A stretch of DNA of 64,000 bases, taken from Saprospiraceae bacterium (GTDB lineage: Bacteria; Bacteroidota; Bacteroidia; Chitinophagales; Saprospiraceae). A model generated the notes under the pieces. That model was not told the origin of the DNA. It saw only the letters and a program-made list of their open reading frames with translations, and did no database searches. The translations under genes and the position numbers were made by a program. Below, one piece after another: positions 26,385 through 34,765 of this stretch. Where the stretch lies: NCBI GenBank assembly GCA_016713025.1, contig JADJPZ010000004.1:3410001-3474000 (forward strand). Direction: 5' to 3'. Numbering within the stretch: the first letter of the stretch is position 1; every line of letters starts with the position of its first letter.

Positions 26385-26415
26385 TTGATGTAAATATGGT
26401 GTATATTTACATCAA
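26385..26415. promoter_or_regulatory. Perfect palindrome, candidate autoregulation operator
   Basis: TTGATGTAAATAT, five-base loop, ATATTTACATCAA: a perfect 13-bp inverted repeat 120 bp upstream of the antitoxin gene. Ribbon-helix-helix antitoxins bind such palindromes to repress their own operon. The role is inferred from position. Confidence 0.5.
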
Positions 26416-26440
26416 ATTTACAATCATGAAATCGACATAA

Positions 26441-26484
26441 AAAATAATCAGGGTTTATTTTATACAAACCACAATGATTATTTT
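26441..26484 (+). terminator. Hairpin with T-run upstream of the toxin-antitoxin genes
   Basis: AAAATAATCA pairs with TGATTATTTT around an inner GGTTT/AAACC stem, and TT follows. It could terminate transcription from the left or attenuate the toxin-antitoxin operon, since it lies between the palindrome and the antitoxin ATG. Confidence 0.4.
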
Positions 26485-26534
26485 TTATCAAAGATTCCAT
26501 CTGGCCTTTAAAAATAAATATAAAAAATAAACAG

Positions 26535-26780
26535 ATGAAAAGACAAAGTATAACTTTCACTAAACCGAATGATGAATGGTTAAAAGATCAGGTGAATAAT
26601 GAAGAATATGCAAGTAAAAGTGAACTCATTAATGATCTCATTCGTCAGGCAAGAAAACAACAAGTTCAGGTTGATTTTATTAGGGCTAGGTTAGAGAAAT
26701 CTGAAAAGAGTGGGTTTACCAATGATTCTAAAACACAGATTTTAAAACAATCAAAGTCTTTGATTAATGGCTCATTATAA
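26535..26780 (+). CDS. ParD-like antitoxin (ribbon-helix-helix)
   Basis: An 81-residue antitoxin. The N-terminal ribbon-helix-helix fold reads RQSITFTKPNDEWLKDQV (strand and first helix) and YASKSELINDLIRQARKQ (second helix), typical of ParD/CopG DNA-binding antitoxins. The charged C-terminal tail (residues 55-81) would wrap the toxin. It overlaps the toxin gene by 14 bp, so the two are coupled. A palindrome upstream may be its operator. The pair lies between two direct copies of a small repeat (25877-26237 and 27102-27261), which suggests the module arrived or can be lost as a unit. Confidence 0.85.
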   Translation: MKRQSITFTKPNDEWLKDQVNNEEYASKSELINDLIRQARKQQVQVDFIRARLEKSEKSGFTNDSKTQILKQSKSLINGSL

Positions 26781-27054
26781 ATTGAGTAACTTAGCAAAAG
26801 AAGACTTAATAAGAATACATCATTATGGGGTAGAAAATTTTGGAGAGACACAAGCAGATAAGTACTTTGAATCATTTTTTGAGTGTTTTGAACTAATTGC
26901 AAACCGACCTTTTTCATTTGAATCTGTCGATGATATAAAACCAGGTTACAGACGCTGCGTATGCGGTGTTGACAGTATATATTTCAGAATAAATGATGAA
27001 ATTGTAGAAATAATGGCCATAATAGGAAGACAGGATATTAATAATATTATTTAA
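26767..27054 (+). CDS. ParE-like toxin (RelE/ParE superfamily)
   Basis: A 95-residue ParE-type toxin: KLSNLAKEDLIRIHHYGVENFG (N-terminal helices), ELIANRPFSFESVDDIKPGYRRCVCGVDSIYF, and the final EIVEIMAIIGRQDI. The YRR and the terminal IIGRQD motifs are typical. ParE toxins poison DNA gyrase, while related RelE toxins cleave mRNA; the sequence favours ParE, together with a ParD-type antitoxin. It is intact and overlaps the antitoxin gene at its start. Confidence 0.88.
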   Translation: MAHYKLSNLAKEDLIRIHHYGVENFGETQADKYFESFFECFELIANRPFSFESVDDIKPGYRRCVCGVDSIYFRINDEIVEIMAIIGRQDINNII

Positions 27055-27101
27055 TGGAATAGTTTTTTAAGAAAGTTGATAAAACTTCAAAAATTATTAC
27101 T

Positions 27102-27261
27102 CCTGATTGTCGAAGTTTCTAACTTCGATAAAGTATTTTATGAATTTTTAATTCAATAGTCGCTAACTAAAAGATCATAAATATTTTGCAAATTCTTTAC
27201 CCCGTAGGATGTTTATCCAACAGGGTAAATGTATAGGATCGAAGTCACAGACTTCGACCAT
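27102..27261. repeat. Small repeat element with GTCGAAGT hairpin ends, short copy
   Basis: 160 bp, same orientation as 25877-26237. It equals that copy with two internal deletions (after CGCTAACT and after AAATATTT). It keeps both hairpin ends, GTCGAAGTTTCTAACTTCGAT and ATCGAAGTCACAGACTTCGAC, which are inverted repeats of each other. Confidence 0.75.
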
Positions 27262-27273
27262 CGTGGTTATGCT

Positions 27274-27752
27274 TTATAAATTGTTCTTAACATTCTGTTC
27301 GTACAAAATTATTTTTAAGTCTTTGATTTGACTTTCCAAAACATCTTTTTTGTGTATTGCATTTACAATTTGTCTGTTGTGCCAAATTAAAACCCAATTG
27401 TTTGTTTGCATCACTTTATAGACTTTATTCCAAGTCAATTGTGAATTAAAAGATTCTCCTTTTATATATAAATTGTCTTTGTCAAATTGATATTCTATAA
27501 TCTCACCAACCCTTTGATTATTGACATAGTTTCTCTTAGCACCAAAATAAGTCAATAGAGGAATTGCCAATAAAATTACAGCAAATATTATTGCTTGTGA
27601 GTATGGAATTTGGGGATAAAAAATGGATGACACTAAAGAAATAATAATAAAAAAGTAAATATTCCGGTAAGAAATTTCATATAAACTTTACTATAAAGCA
27701 AAACAAAGTTCAAATTAATAAAGTCTTTTTCTGTTAATTTTGATTTTATCAT
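27274..27752 (-). pseudogene. YcxB-like membrane protein, frameshifted
   Basis: The N-terminal frame from the ATG at 27752 reads MIKSKLTEKDFINLNFVLLY and KVYMKFLTGIFTFLLL before a stop. After a run of six T the other frame continues with a hydrophobic helix (SQAIIFAVILLAIPLLTYFG) and the C-terminal domain DKDNLYIKGESFNSQLTWNKVYKV, NWVLIWHNRQIVNAIHKKD. The order (LTExDF start, two helices, SxxxWxxVxKV) fits YcxB-like proteins, a family of unknown function. A single base change in the T run would restore one frame of about 158 codons. Confidence 0.6.
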
Positions 27753-27838
27753 AATATGTGCTTTAATTTTCTTGATTTTTTGCAAAAAACGGTTTACCAA
27801 GTTTTTTAGCTTTCAAAATTTCAAAATTTTCAAGTTTA

Positions 27839-28981
27839 TCACTTTTTTTGAAGAATGCCGTCCTCAGGGCTGATGGGTATAATCTCGGGTCTGATGCCAA
27901 ATTTTTCTGAATACTTAGCGGCCATCTCTTCCAATACCGCAATATCAGTTTCTTTGGTGGTAAGATTGATGGTGCAGCCACCGAAGCCTCCACCCATCAT
28001 CCTGGCTCCCAGAAAATCATCCTGATCCAAAGTAAAATTTACCAGCCAATCCAATTCTTCACAACTTACATCATACATCTGGGACAATCCGTCATGCGAA
28101 GCATAAAGCAGTTCTCCGAGTTGAGCAAAGTTTTTTAATCTGATGGCCTCGACAGCGTCCAAAACCCGTTGATTTTCCTGGATAACAAAGCTTGCTCTGT
28201 TGAAAAGTGTATCCGGCAGTAGTTTTTCTATTTTGTAGAGCTCATCTACATGAAGATCTCTCAGAGCCTTCACTGGCCTGTAGTGTTGATGGAGCAATGA
28301 TACAGCTTCTTCGCATTGAGCTCTTCTATTGTTGTAGTCGGTATGTACCAGATTGTGTTTTACTCGGGTATTGATCAGGTAAAGCCGATGTTGTCCTAGC
28401 TCCAGGTCTATGAAACTATGACTATTGGTCCTGCAGTCCAACAATATAGCTTTGTCCTTCACACCATTGACGATAGTATATTGATCCATTATCCCTCCTC
28501 TCACCCCGGAGCCTCTTTCTGCGGTAATGGCAGTATTTACAATTTCTTCTGAACTGAGACCAAGATCATGGAGGAGATCGAGTACCCTCACAAATCCGCA
28601 CGTAATGGCTGATGATGAAGATATTCCGGCACCAATGGGCAAGTCTCCTCCAAATACAATATCCGCACCTTTGAGGGAGTGACCTGACATAGCCTGAAGT
28701 ACCTGTATAAAAAATCTGTCCCAACCAAAAACGGGATTAGAAGGTCGGATCAGATCGATGACTGTTTGTTCGCCTGTATCTCTTGCAATGATACTCAGTT
28801 TGTCAGATGAATTGTGTCTGGCATGAAACCACACCCCATGATTGATAGCAAATGGCAAGACAAAACCATCGTTGTAATCTGTATGTTCGCCTATAATATT
28901 TGCTCTGCCCGGAGCAAACACTGAAACATCAGGAATACCAAATGTATCTTTAAATGTTGTATAAATGGCTTCTCTATTCAT
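27839..28981 (-). CDS. galK: Galactokinase
   Basis: Phosphorylates alpha-D-galactose to galactose-1-phosphate with ATP, the first committed step of the Leloir pathway. It has 380 residues, a normal length. GHMP-kinase motifs: the galactokinase signature GRANIIGEHTDYNDGFVLP near residue 25, the ATP-binding GDLPIGAGISSSSA near 110, the catalytic Asp in RGGIMDQYTIV near 165, and the C-terminal GARMMGGGFGGCTI near 330. No galT or galE is adjacent. It lies 63 bp after the ABC exporter gene on the same strand and may be transcribed from the fabH-accC side. Confidence 0.94.
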   Translation of the reverse strand: MNREAIYTTFKDTFGIPDVSVFAPGRANIIGEHTDYNDGFVLPFAINHGVWFHARHNSSDKLSIIARDTGEQTVIDLIRPSNPVFGWDRFFIQVLQAMSGHSLKGADIVFGGDLPIGAGISSSSAITCGFVRVLDLLHDLGLSSEEIVNTAITAERGSGVRGGIMDQYTIVNGVKDKAILLDCRTNSHSFIDLELGQHRLYLINTRVKHNLVHTDYNNRRAQCEEAVSLLHQHYRPVKALRDLHVDELYKIEKLLPDTLFNRASFVIQENQRVLDAVEAIRLKNFAQLGELLYASHDGLSQMYDVSCEELDWLVNFTLDQDDFLGARMMGGGFGGCTINLTTKETDIAVLEEMAAKYSEKFGIRPEIIPISPEDGILQKK

Positions 28982-29044
28982 AATGATTGAAAATATTTAT
29001 GTCCTTAATTTCAACGATAAAAATTGAAACATCTTAGATTACGT

Positions 29045-30850
29045 TTAAGCAAATGACTGCATCTCCACAAATTTTTTGTAAGGTCCATCCAATTGGAGCA
29101 GTTCGTGATGTTTACCGGATTGTATAATTGTACCATTTTCCATTACCAATATAATATCAGCCTGCTGTATGGTAGTCAATCTGTGTGCCACTACAAAAGA
29201 CGTCCTGTTTTTCATCAGTTTATGTAATGCATCCTGTACCAGTTTTTCAGATTCAGAATCCAAAGCTGATGTCGCTTCATCCAGAATCAAAATAGGAGGA
29301 TTGCGGAGTACAGCTCTTGCTATGGTGAGCCTTTGTCTTTGTCCCCCTGATAATTTAAGGCCTCTGTCTCCGATACTAGTATTGTATCCTTCCGGTAGTG
29401 CTTCTATAAATTCATGTGCATTTGCTACAATAGCTGCCTGCCTGATTTCTTCAGCGGTATAGTTGCCTCCGAATGAAATATTACGGGCTATAGTATCATG
29501 AAATAAAATAGCATCCTGAGTGACTATCCCAAACAATTCCCTTAGTTTGGTAACCGAAATATCCCTGATATCGATACTGTCTATTTTTATAGCGCCTTCT
29601 GTCACATCATAAAACCTGGGCAATAGATCAACAAATGTTGATTTTCCGGCACCTGACGATCCTACTAATGCTACTATTTGTCCTTTTGCAATATGTACCG
29701 ACACATGACTCAGCGCATTGTAAGTATTGTCTTTATATCTGAAGCTCACATTTTCAAAAGTGATGGAGGTGTCAATAGTGTTTTTTTGTATTGCGTCCGG
29801 TTTTGAAATGATCTCATTTTGTGTCTCTACTATCCTTTCAATCCTGTCTAAAGCTGCCAATCCCTTCTGGATGCTCACATAAGCAGATGCTAATGACTTT
29901 GCGGGTTCAATCACCTGGTAAAATGCTAAAACAAAGGCAAAAAATGTTTCAGGTTGTAATTCATTTTTAAAGACGAGATGCGAGCCATACCACAGCAATA
30001 CGGCAACAACAGTTACACCCAAAAACTCAGAAGCCGGCGATGCAGAATCTCTTCTGTTGACAACTTTGGTAAGCAGATTTCTGAATGATATATTTTCTTT
30101 GTCAAATTTTGCTTTTTGGTAATCCTCTGCATTAAATCCCTTGATGACTCTTAGTCCTCCTATGGTCTCCTCAAGGTGCGATGAGAGATTGGCTACCATT
30201 TCCTGAACTTCTCCTGATTCTTTTTTTAAAGTACTTACGACCTTCCCTATGATAAGACCTGCAATGATGACCAAAATCAATACAAACAACGTCAACCCAG
30301 CATTGATGTAGATCATCAGAAAAACACTGCCTATAATTATAAACGGGGATTTGAATATGGCTTCTATGACATTTAGAATAGACCATTCTACTTCCTGAAC
30401 ATCGAGCGTCATGGATGACATCAGTGCTCCTTTTCGTTCATTGCTGTAAAAGCTCAATGGCAGTTCAAGAAATTTGTTGAACATCTGTTTTCGAAGGTCG
30501 TAAATGATCCCAAATCTCAATGGAGCCATAAAATACAAGGAACTATATCTGAATAGATTTTTCAAAAAAATAACAATTACAATGCTCAGGCATACCCATA
30601 ATAATACGTCTTCTCTTCCGAATTTCAGAATCAGATCTGACATATAGTATCGGAGCCATTCGCTGAAATCTCTACCGGACGGCATGACAGGCTGAGCAGG
30701 TACTCTGTCAAAAAGGATACTGAAAAATGGTATGAGTAAAGGTACACTTACGACTGTAAATACAGAAAGCAGGATGTTTGAGATAATACTAAGGATAAAA
30801 CTTCTTTTATAATGCTTTATCCGGGAAAGCAATCGCCATAATCCCTCCAT
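29045..30850 (-). CDS. ABC exporter, MsbA-like (lipid A / multidrug type)
   Basis: A 601-residue half-transporter. The six-helix transmembrane domain covers residues 15-330. The ATPase domain follows: Walker A VALVGSSGAGKSTFVDLL near 390, Q-loop FGIVTQDAILF near 435, signature LSGGQRQRLTIARA near 490, Walker B PILILDEATSALDSESE near 512 and H-loop VAHRLTTIQ near 548. The TMD sequence and context fit MsbA-type exporters, which flip lipid-A precursors or drugs; the substrate is not certain. It follows accC by 21 bp, so it may belong to the fabH-efp-accB-accC transcription unit. Confidence 0.9.
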   Translation of the reverse strand: MEGLWRLLSRIKHYKRSFILSIISNILLSVFTVVSVPLLIPFFSILFDRVPAQPVMPSGRDFSEWLRYYMSDLILKFGREDVLLWVCLSIVIVIFLKNLFRYSSLYFMAPLRFGIIYDLRKQMFNKFLELPLSFYSNERKGALMSSMTLDVQEVEWSILNVIEAIFKSPFIIIGSVFLMIYINAGLTLFVLILVIIAGLIIGKVVSTLKKESGEVQEMVANLSSHLEETIGGLRVIKGFNAEDYQKAKFDKENISFRNLLTKVVNRRDSASPASEFLGVTVVAVLLWYGSHLVFKNELQPETFFAFVLAFYQVIEPAKSLASAYVSIQKGLAALDRIERIVETQNEIISKPDAIQKNTIDTSITFENVSFRYKDNTYNALSHVSVHIAKGQIVALVGSSGAGKSTFVDLLPRFYDVTEGAIKIDSIDIRDISVTKLRELFGIVTQDAILFHDTIARNISFGGNYTAEEIRQAAIVANAHEFIEALPEGYNTSIGDRGLKLSGGQRQRLTIARAVLRNPPILILDEATSALDSESEKLVQDALHKLMKNRTSFVVAHRLTTIQQADIILVMENGTIIQSGKHHELLQLDGPYKKFVEMQSFA

Positions 30851-30871
30851 AGCAGGTGGAATTTTAATTAT

Positions 30872-32221
30872 TTATTCGATACAATCATCTATTGAGAATG
30901 TGTTCATAAATCCAGTATTAAAATCACCGGATTTAAATTTTTCATTTTTCATAATGCACTTATGAAAAGGTACTGTTGTTTTTATGCCTTCGATGACAAA
31001 CTCATCCAGTGCTCTTTGCATCTTTTTGATACATTCGTCTCTTGTTTGAGCCTTACAAATCAACTTGGCTATCATAGAGTCATAAAATGGTGGAACTGTA
31101 TATCCGGCATACACGTGTGTATCCACTCTTACACCGTGGCCTTTAGGACTGTGAAATGAGTTGATTTTGCCGGGCGAAGGTCTGAATCCATTAAACACAT
31201 CTTCAGCATTGATCCTGCATTCCATAGCATGCATCTTTGGATAGTAGTTTTTGCCGGAAATAGGAATTCCAGCGGCAACTTTTATCTGTTCTTTGATCAG
31301 ATCATGGTCTATGACTTCTTCTGTCACCGGATGTTCTACCTGTATTCTTGTATTCATCTCCATAAAGTAAAAGTTTCTGTACTTGTCTACCAGAAACTCT
31401 ATAGTACCGACGCCCTCATAGTTGATAGACTTACATGCTTTGACTGCTGCATCTCCCATTTTTTCTCTGAGCTCCGGAGTCATGAAGGGAGATGGAGATT
31501 CTTCTATTAGCTTTTGATGTCTTCTTTGTATAGAACAATCCCTTTCTGACAGATGTATCACATTGCCAAACTGATCTCCTATGATCTGAAATTCGATATG
31601 GCGGGGCTCTTCTACGTATTTTTCTACATATATTCCGTCATTTGTAAATGATGCTTTTGCTTCTTTTCTTGCACTATCCCATGCAGCTTCAAATTCGTCA
31701 TCTTTGGTCACTATACGCATTCCTTTTCCACCACCACCTGCAGTAGCTTTCAGGATGACAGGGTAGCCTATCTGATTTGCAATTTTTATACCCTGTTTTA
31801 CATCTTTGAGCAATCCTTCTGAGCCGGGAACCACAGGAACTCCCGCTTTGATCATTGTTTCTTTAGCTGTAACTTTATCACCCATTTTGCCGATCATCTC
31901 AGGAGTGGGTCCAATAAACTTAACTCCTGACTGTCTGCATATTTCAGAAAAGTTAGCATTTTCAGATAGAAATCCATATCCCGGATGTATACCATCGGCA
32001 TTGGTTATCTCTACTGCTGCCATGATACGCGGGATGTTGAGATATGATTCTGATGAAGGAGGAGGGCCTATACATACTGCCTCATCTGCAAATCTGACAT
32101 GAAGACTGTCTGCGTCCGCCTTGGAATATATAGCCACAGTTTTTATACCCATCTCTTTACAGGTCCGTATAACCCTTAAAGCAATTTCACCTCGGTTTGC
32201 AATTAAAATTTTATTGAACAT
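30872..32221 (-). CDS. accC: Acetyl-CoA carboxylase biotin carboxylase subunit
   Basis: Carboxylates the biotin of AccB with ATP and bicarbonate, first half-reaction of malonyl-CoA synthesis. It has 449 residues, the usual size. The biotin-carboxylase N domain starts FNKILIANRGEIALRVIRTC. The ATP-grasp domain has the glycine loop KATAGGGGKGMR near 160 and HIEFQIIGD, ERDCSIQRRHQK. The active site FMEMNTRIQVEHPVTE lies near 285, followed by the C-terminal AMECRINAED. accB lies 116 bp upstream; an AGAGTATG-type repeat (32257-32333) sits between them. The next gene downstream, 21 bp away, is the ABC exporter. Confidence 0.96.
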   Translation of the reverse strand: MFNKILIANRGEIALRVIRTCKEMGIKTVAIYSKADADSLHVRFADEAVCIGPPPSSESYLNIPRIMAAVEITNADGIHPGYGFLSENANFSEICRQSGVKFIGPTPEMIGKMGDKVTAKETMIKAGVPVVPGSEGLLKDVKQGIKIANQIGYPVILKATAGGGGKGMRIVTKDDEFEAAWDSARKEAKASFTNDGIYVEKYVEEPRHIEFQIIGDQFGNVIHLSERDCSIQRRHQKLIEESPSPFMTPELREKMGDAAVKACKSINYEGVGTIEFLVDKYRNFYFMEMNTRIQVEHPVTEEVIDHDLIKEQIKVAAGIPISGKNYYPKMHAMECRINAEDVFNGFRPSPGKINSFHSPKGHGVRVDTHVYAGYTVPPFYDSMIAKLICKAQTRDECIKKMQRALDEFVIEGIKTTVPFHKCIMKNEKFKSGDFNTGFMNTFSIDDCIE

Positions 32222-32256
32222 GTGGTATGAAAATTTTGGTATTTTGGAAAAAACTT

Positions 32257-32333
32257 AAAGTATGTTTAAATTTTGTTTTGGGATAATAAAATAAGACATT
32301 TTATTACTAGATCATAAATATTAACCATACTCT
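32257..32333. repeat. Short AGAGTATGTTTAAA-family element between accB and accC, 77 bp
   Basis: AaAGTATGTTTAAATTTTG at one end and TTAAcCATACTCT at the other. The interior (AATAAAATAAGACATTTTATT) matches the two flanks of the larger element at 41040-41283. It lies within an operon, so it would be transcribed and could form a long hairpin in the message. Confidence 0.65.
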
Positions 32334-32337
32334 GATG

Positions 32338-32832
32338 CTATAATTCAACTAAATAAAGGACCTGATCATATTCTACAGGTGAAGCATCTTCGACCAATAC
32401 TTTTACTATTGTCCCGCTGACATCACTTTCTATTTCATTAAAAAGTTTCATAGCCTCAATGATACACACCACATCACCTTGTTTGACAGTATCTCCGATC
32501 TTTACAAAAAGTGGCTTATCCGGTCCCGGTGACCTGTAGAATGTACCTACTATAGGTGACTTAATTTCTACTATGTTCTTGGATGAAGCGGCAGGCTGTG
32601 GTGCAGGTGTAACATCTTCAGCCTTAGCACTTGATGGCTGTGCTATCATCTGTGGTGCCGACGTCACAGATACCGAAGGTGTAGCGGCCGGAGCAGCAAT
32701 CACCGTTGAAGTACCTTTATGATATTTTTCTGTCCTTATGAGGATTTCAAAATCTTTTTCCTTCATTTTGAATTCTGAAAGATTGGACTTGTTCATAAGC
32801 TTTATTAGCTCCTGGATTTCATTGAAATTCAT
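32338..32832 (-). CDS. accB: Acetyl-CoA carboxylase biotin carboxyl carrier protein
   Basis: Carries the biotin of acetyl-CoA carboxylase. It has 164 residues. The N-terminal helical part (NFNEIQELIKLMNKSNLSEF) is followed by a Ala/Pro-rich linker (residues 45-85) and a biotinyl domain with the Lys acceptor in IIEAMKLFNEIE near residue 127 (EAMKL in place of the commoner EAMKM) and the thumb region near GTFYRSPGPDKPLFVKIGD. It lies between efp (21 bp upstream) and accC. Confidence 0.96.
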   Translation of the reverse strand: MNFNEIQELIKLMNKSNLSEFKMKEKDFEILIRTEKYHKGTSTVIAAPAATPSVSVTSAPQMIAQPSSAKAEDVTPAPQPAASSKNIVEIKSPIVGTFYRSPGPDKPLFVKIGDTVKQGDVVCIIEAMKLFNEIESDVSGTIVKVLVEDASPVEYDQVLYLVEL

Positions 32833-32853
32833 AACAATTTGGTTTTTAATGGT

Positions 32854-33420
32854 TTATGATTTGACTCTTTCAAGATATGCGCCTGTACGTGTATCAATTT
32901 TAATTTTATCACCCTGATTGATAAAAATCGGAACTTTCACTTCAGCACCGGTCTCTACTGTAGCGGGTTTGGTCACATTTGTGGCCGTATCTCCCCTTAC
33001 TCCGGGTTCAGTGTATGTTATCTCTAATGTAATATGGGATGGCATTTCCGCTGTCAAAGGTATATTTTTTTCTGCATGAAATAAGATCTCTATTTCACTT
33101 CCTTCTTTCAGAAAATCAGGCCTCTCCAGCATGGCAGCATTTAATGAAACCTGATCATATGTTTCATTGTCCATAAAATTGTATCCACTTTCGTCATTAT
33201 ACAGATACTGAAATTTCCTTCTTTCTACTCTTACGTCGTCTATTTTATGACCGGCCGGGAACGTGTTTTCCACTACTCTGCCGGTGGTAAGACTTTTGAG
33301 TTTTGTGCGCACGAACGCATTTCCTTTTCCGGGTTTTACATGAAGAAACTCTACTATCGTGTATATGTCTCCGTTGTAGTTCAAACAAAGGCCGTTTCGT
33401 ATATCAGATGTACTTGCCAT
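32854..33420 (-). CDS. efp: Translation elongation factor P
   Basis: Relieves ribosome stalling at polyproline stretches. It has 188 residues and the three beta-barrel domains of EF-P. The loop that reaches the peptidyl-transferase centre reads HVKPGKGNAFVRTKL near residue 30, with the Lys that is often modified. The KOW-like N domain starts DIRNGLCLNYNGDIYTIVEF, and the C domain ends KVPIFINQGDKIKIDTRTGAYLERV. No modifying enzyme (epmA, earP, ymfI) is nearby, so the modification route is unknown. The fabH-efp-accB-accC order is a conserved Bacteroidota cluster. Confidence 0.96.
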   Translation of the reverse strand: MASTSDIRNGLCLNYNGDIYTIVEFLHVKPGKGNAFVRTKLKSLTTGRVVENTFPAGHKIDDVRVERRKFQYLYNDESGYNFMDNETYDQVSLNAAMLERPDFLKEGSEIEILFHAEKNIPLTAEMPSHITLEITYTEPGVRGDTATNVTKPATVETGAEVKVPIFINQGDKIKIDTRTGAYLERVKS

Positions 33421-33460
33421 AAATTTATTTAATCATTAAAAGTTTTACAAAATTAACGTT

Positions 33461-34459
33461 TTATTTAGAATTATAATGCCATTTTAATAAAGTACTTCCC
33501 CAGGTAAATCCTCCACCAAAAGCTGTCAACATAATATGATCACCTTTTTTGAGTTTGGACTCGTAATCCCATAAACACAGTGGTAAAGTACCAGCGGTGG
33601 TGTTGCCATATTTTTCAATATTGACCATCACTTTTTCTCTTGGTATATCGAGCATATCTCCTACAGAGTTTATGATACGCATATTGGCCTGGTGGGGTAC
33701 TAACCAATCTATTTGGTCGACCGTCATTTCATTTCTTTCCAGTACTTGATTGACGGTGTTGACCATACCGGTTACAGCTGCTTTGAATACAGGTTTACCG
33801 TCCTGATATATAAAATGTTCCCGACTTGCTACGGTTTCTTCAGAAGGTGGCTTTAACGATCCTCCAGCTTTCATATGTAAAAATTCCCGCCCTGCTCCAT
33901 CAGACTTTAATACAGAATCAATGACTCCAGCGCCATCGTCTGAAGGCTCCAGCAAAACACCACCTGCACCATCTCCAAAAATGATGCAAGTAGTCCTGTC
34001 AGTATAATCTACTATAGTCGACATTTTATCAGCACCGATGATGACAACTTTTTTGTACATACCTGATTCTATAAACTTTGCCCCAGTCGTAAGAGCATAA
34101 AGAAAACCTGAACAGGCTGCATTGATATCATATCCAAAAGCATTTTTTGCACCTGATTTGTTCAGAATGGTATTTGCAGTATCAGGAAAAATAGTATCAG
34201 GTGTCACTGTCGCACAGATCAGCATTTCGATTTCTTCCGGTTTTGTTTTTGTCTTTTCCAAAAGCAAGCTGACCACTTCCGCTCCCATATCTGAGGTTGC
34301 TTTTCCTGGCGTACGAAGGATTCTTCTTTCTTTGATACCTGTTCTTGTGTAGATCCACTCATCAGAAGTGTCTACCATTTTTTCCAAATCAGCATTAGAC
34401 AAAATATCTTCCGGCACATATCCGGCAACTCCTGTAATAGCAGCTCGAATCTTTGACAT
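33461..34459 (-). CDS. fabH: 3-oxoacyl-ACP synthase III
   Basis: Condenses acetyl-CoA with malonyl-ACP to start fatty-acid synthesis. It has 332 residues, the normal length. Thiolase-fold active site: Cys in DINAACSGFLYALTTG near 113, His in VPHQANMRI near 250, Asn in KYGNTTAGTLPLCL near 282. The start MSKIRAAITGVAGYVPED is canonical. It is the first gene of the minus-strand fabH-efp-accB-accC cluster; plsX, often upstream, is absent here. Supply of malonyl-CoA by the neighbouring acc genes fits its role. Confidence 0.95.
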   Translation of the reverse strand: MSKIRAAITGVAGYVPEDILSNADLEKMVDTSDEWIYTRTGIKERRILRTPGKATSDMGAEVVSLLLEKTKTKPEEIEMLICATVTPDTIFPDTANTILNKSGAKNAFGYDINAACSGFLYALTTGAKFIESGMYKKVVIIGADKMSTIVDYTDRTTCIIFGDGAGGVLLEPSDDGAGVIDSVLKSDGAGREFLHMKAGGSLKPPSEETVASREHFIYQDGKPVFKAAVTGMVNTVNQVLERNEMTVDQIDWLVPHQANMRIINSVGDMLDIPREKVMVNIEKYGNTTAGTLPLCLWDYESKLKKGDHIMLTAFGGGFTWGSTLLKWHYNSK

Positions 34460-34765
34460 CTCAATTGATTTTTACAGATTTTTGAAAAGCGGCACAAGAT
34501 AGACAGTATTTTCCAAAACAAGGTATAAAAATTTATTTATTAGCCCAAAAATTGAAATATATTATAAAATAATTTTAATTATAACATATTGTATATTTGT
34601 TTATTATGTATTTTTATATTTAAATTCATAGGTCTATCGTGTATCTGTTATTTTTTTTGGTACAAGATTTGATATTGTTTAGATACTGGTTTACATGTAT
34701 TTACAAATTATGTTTTAGTGTAATTTATAGTAATTCATTTTTAATATCAAAAATCCAATTTATAA
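34460..34765. other. Divergent intergenic region between fabH and the thioredoxin-SPOR gene
   Basis: 306 bp, very AT-rich, no gene. A TATATTTG box on the plus strand (34592-34599) matches the -7 consensus but lies 170 bp from the plus-strand gene. Promoters for both directions must lie here; I cannot place them with confidence. Confidence 0.4.
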
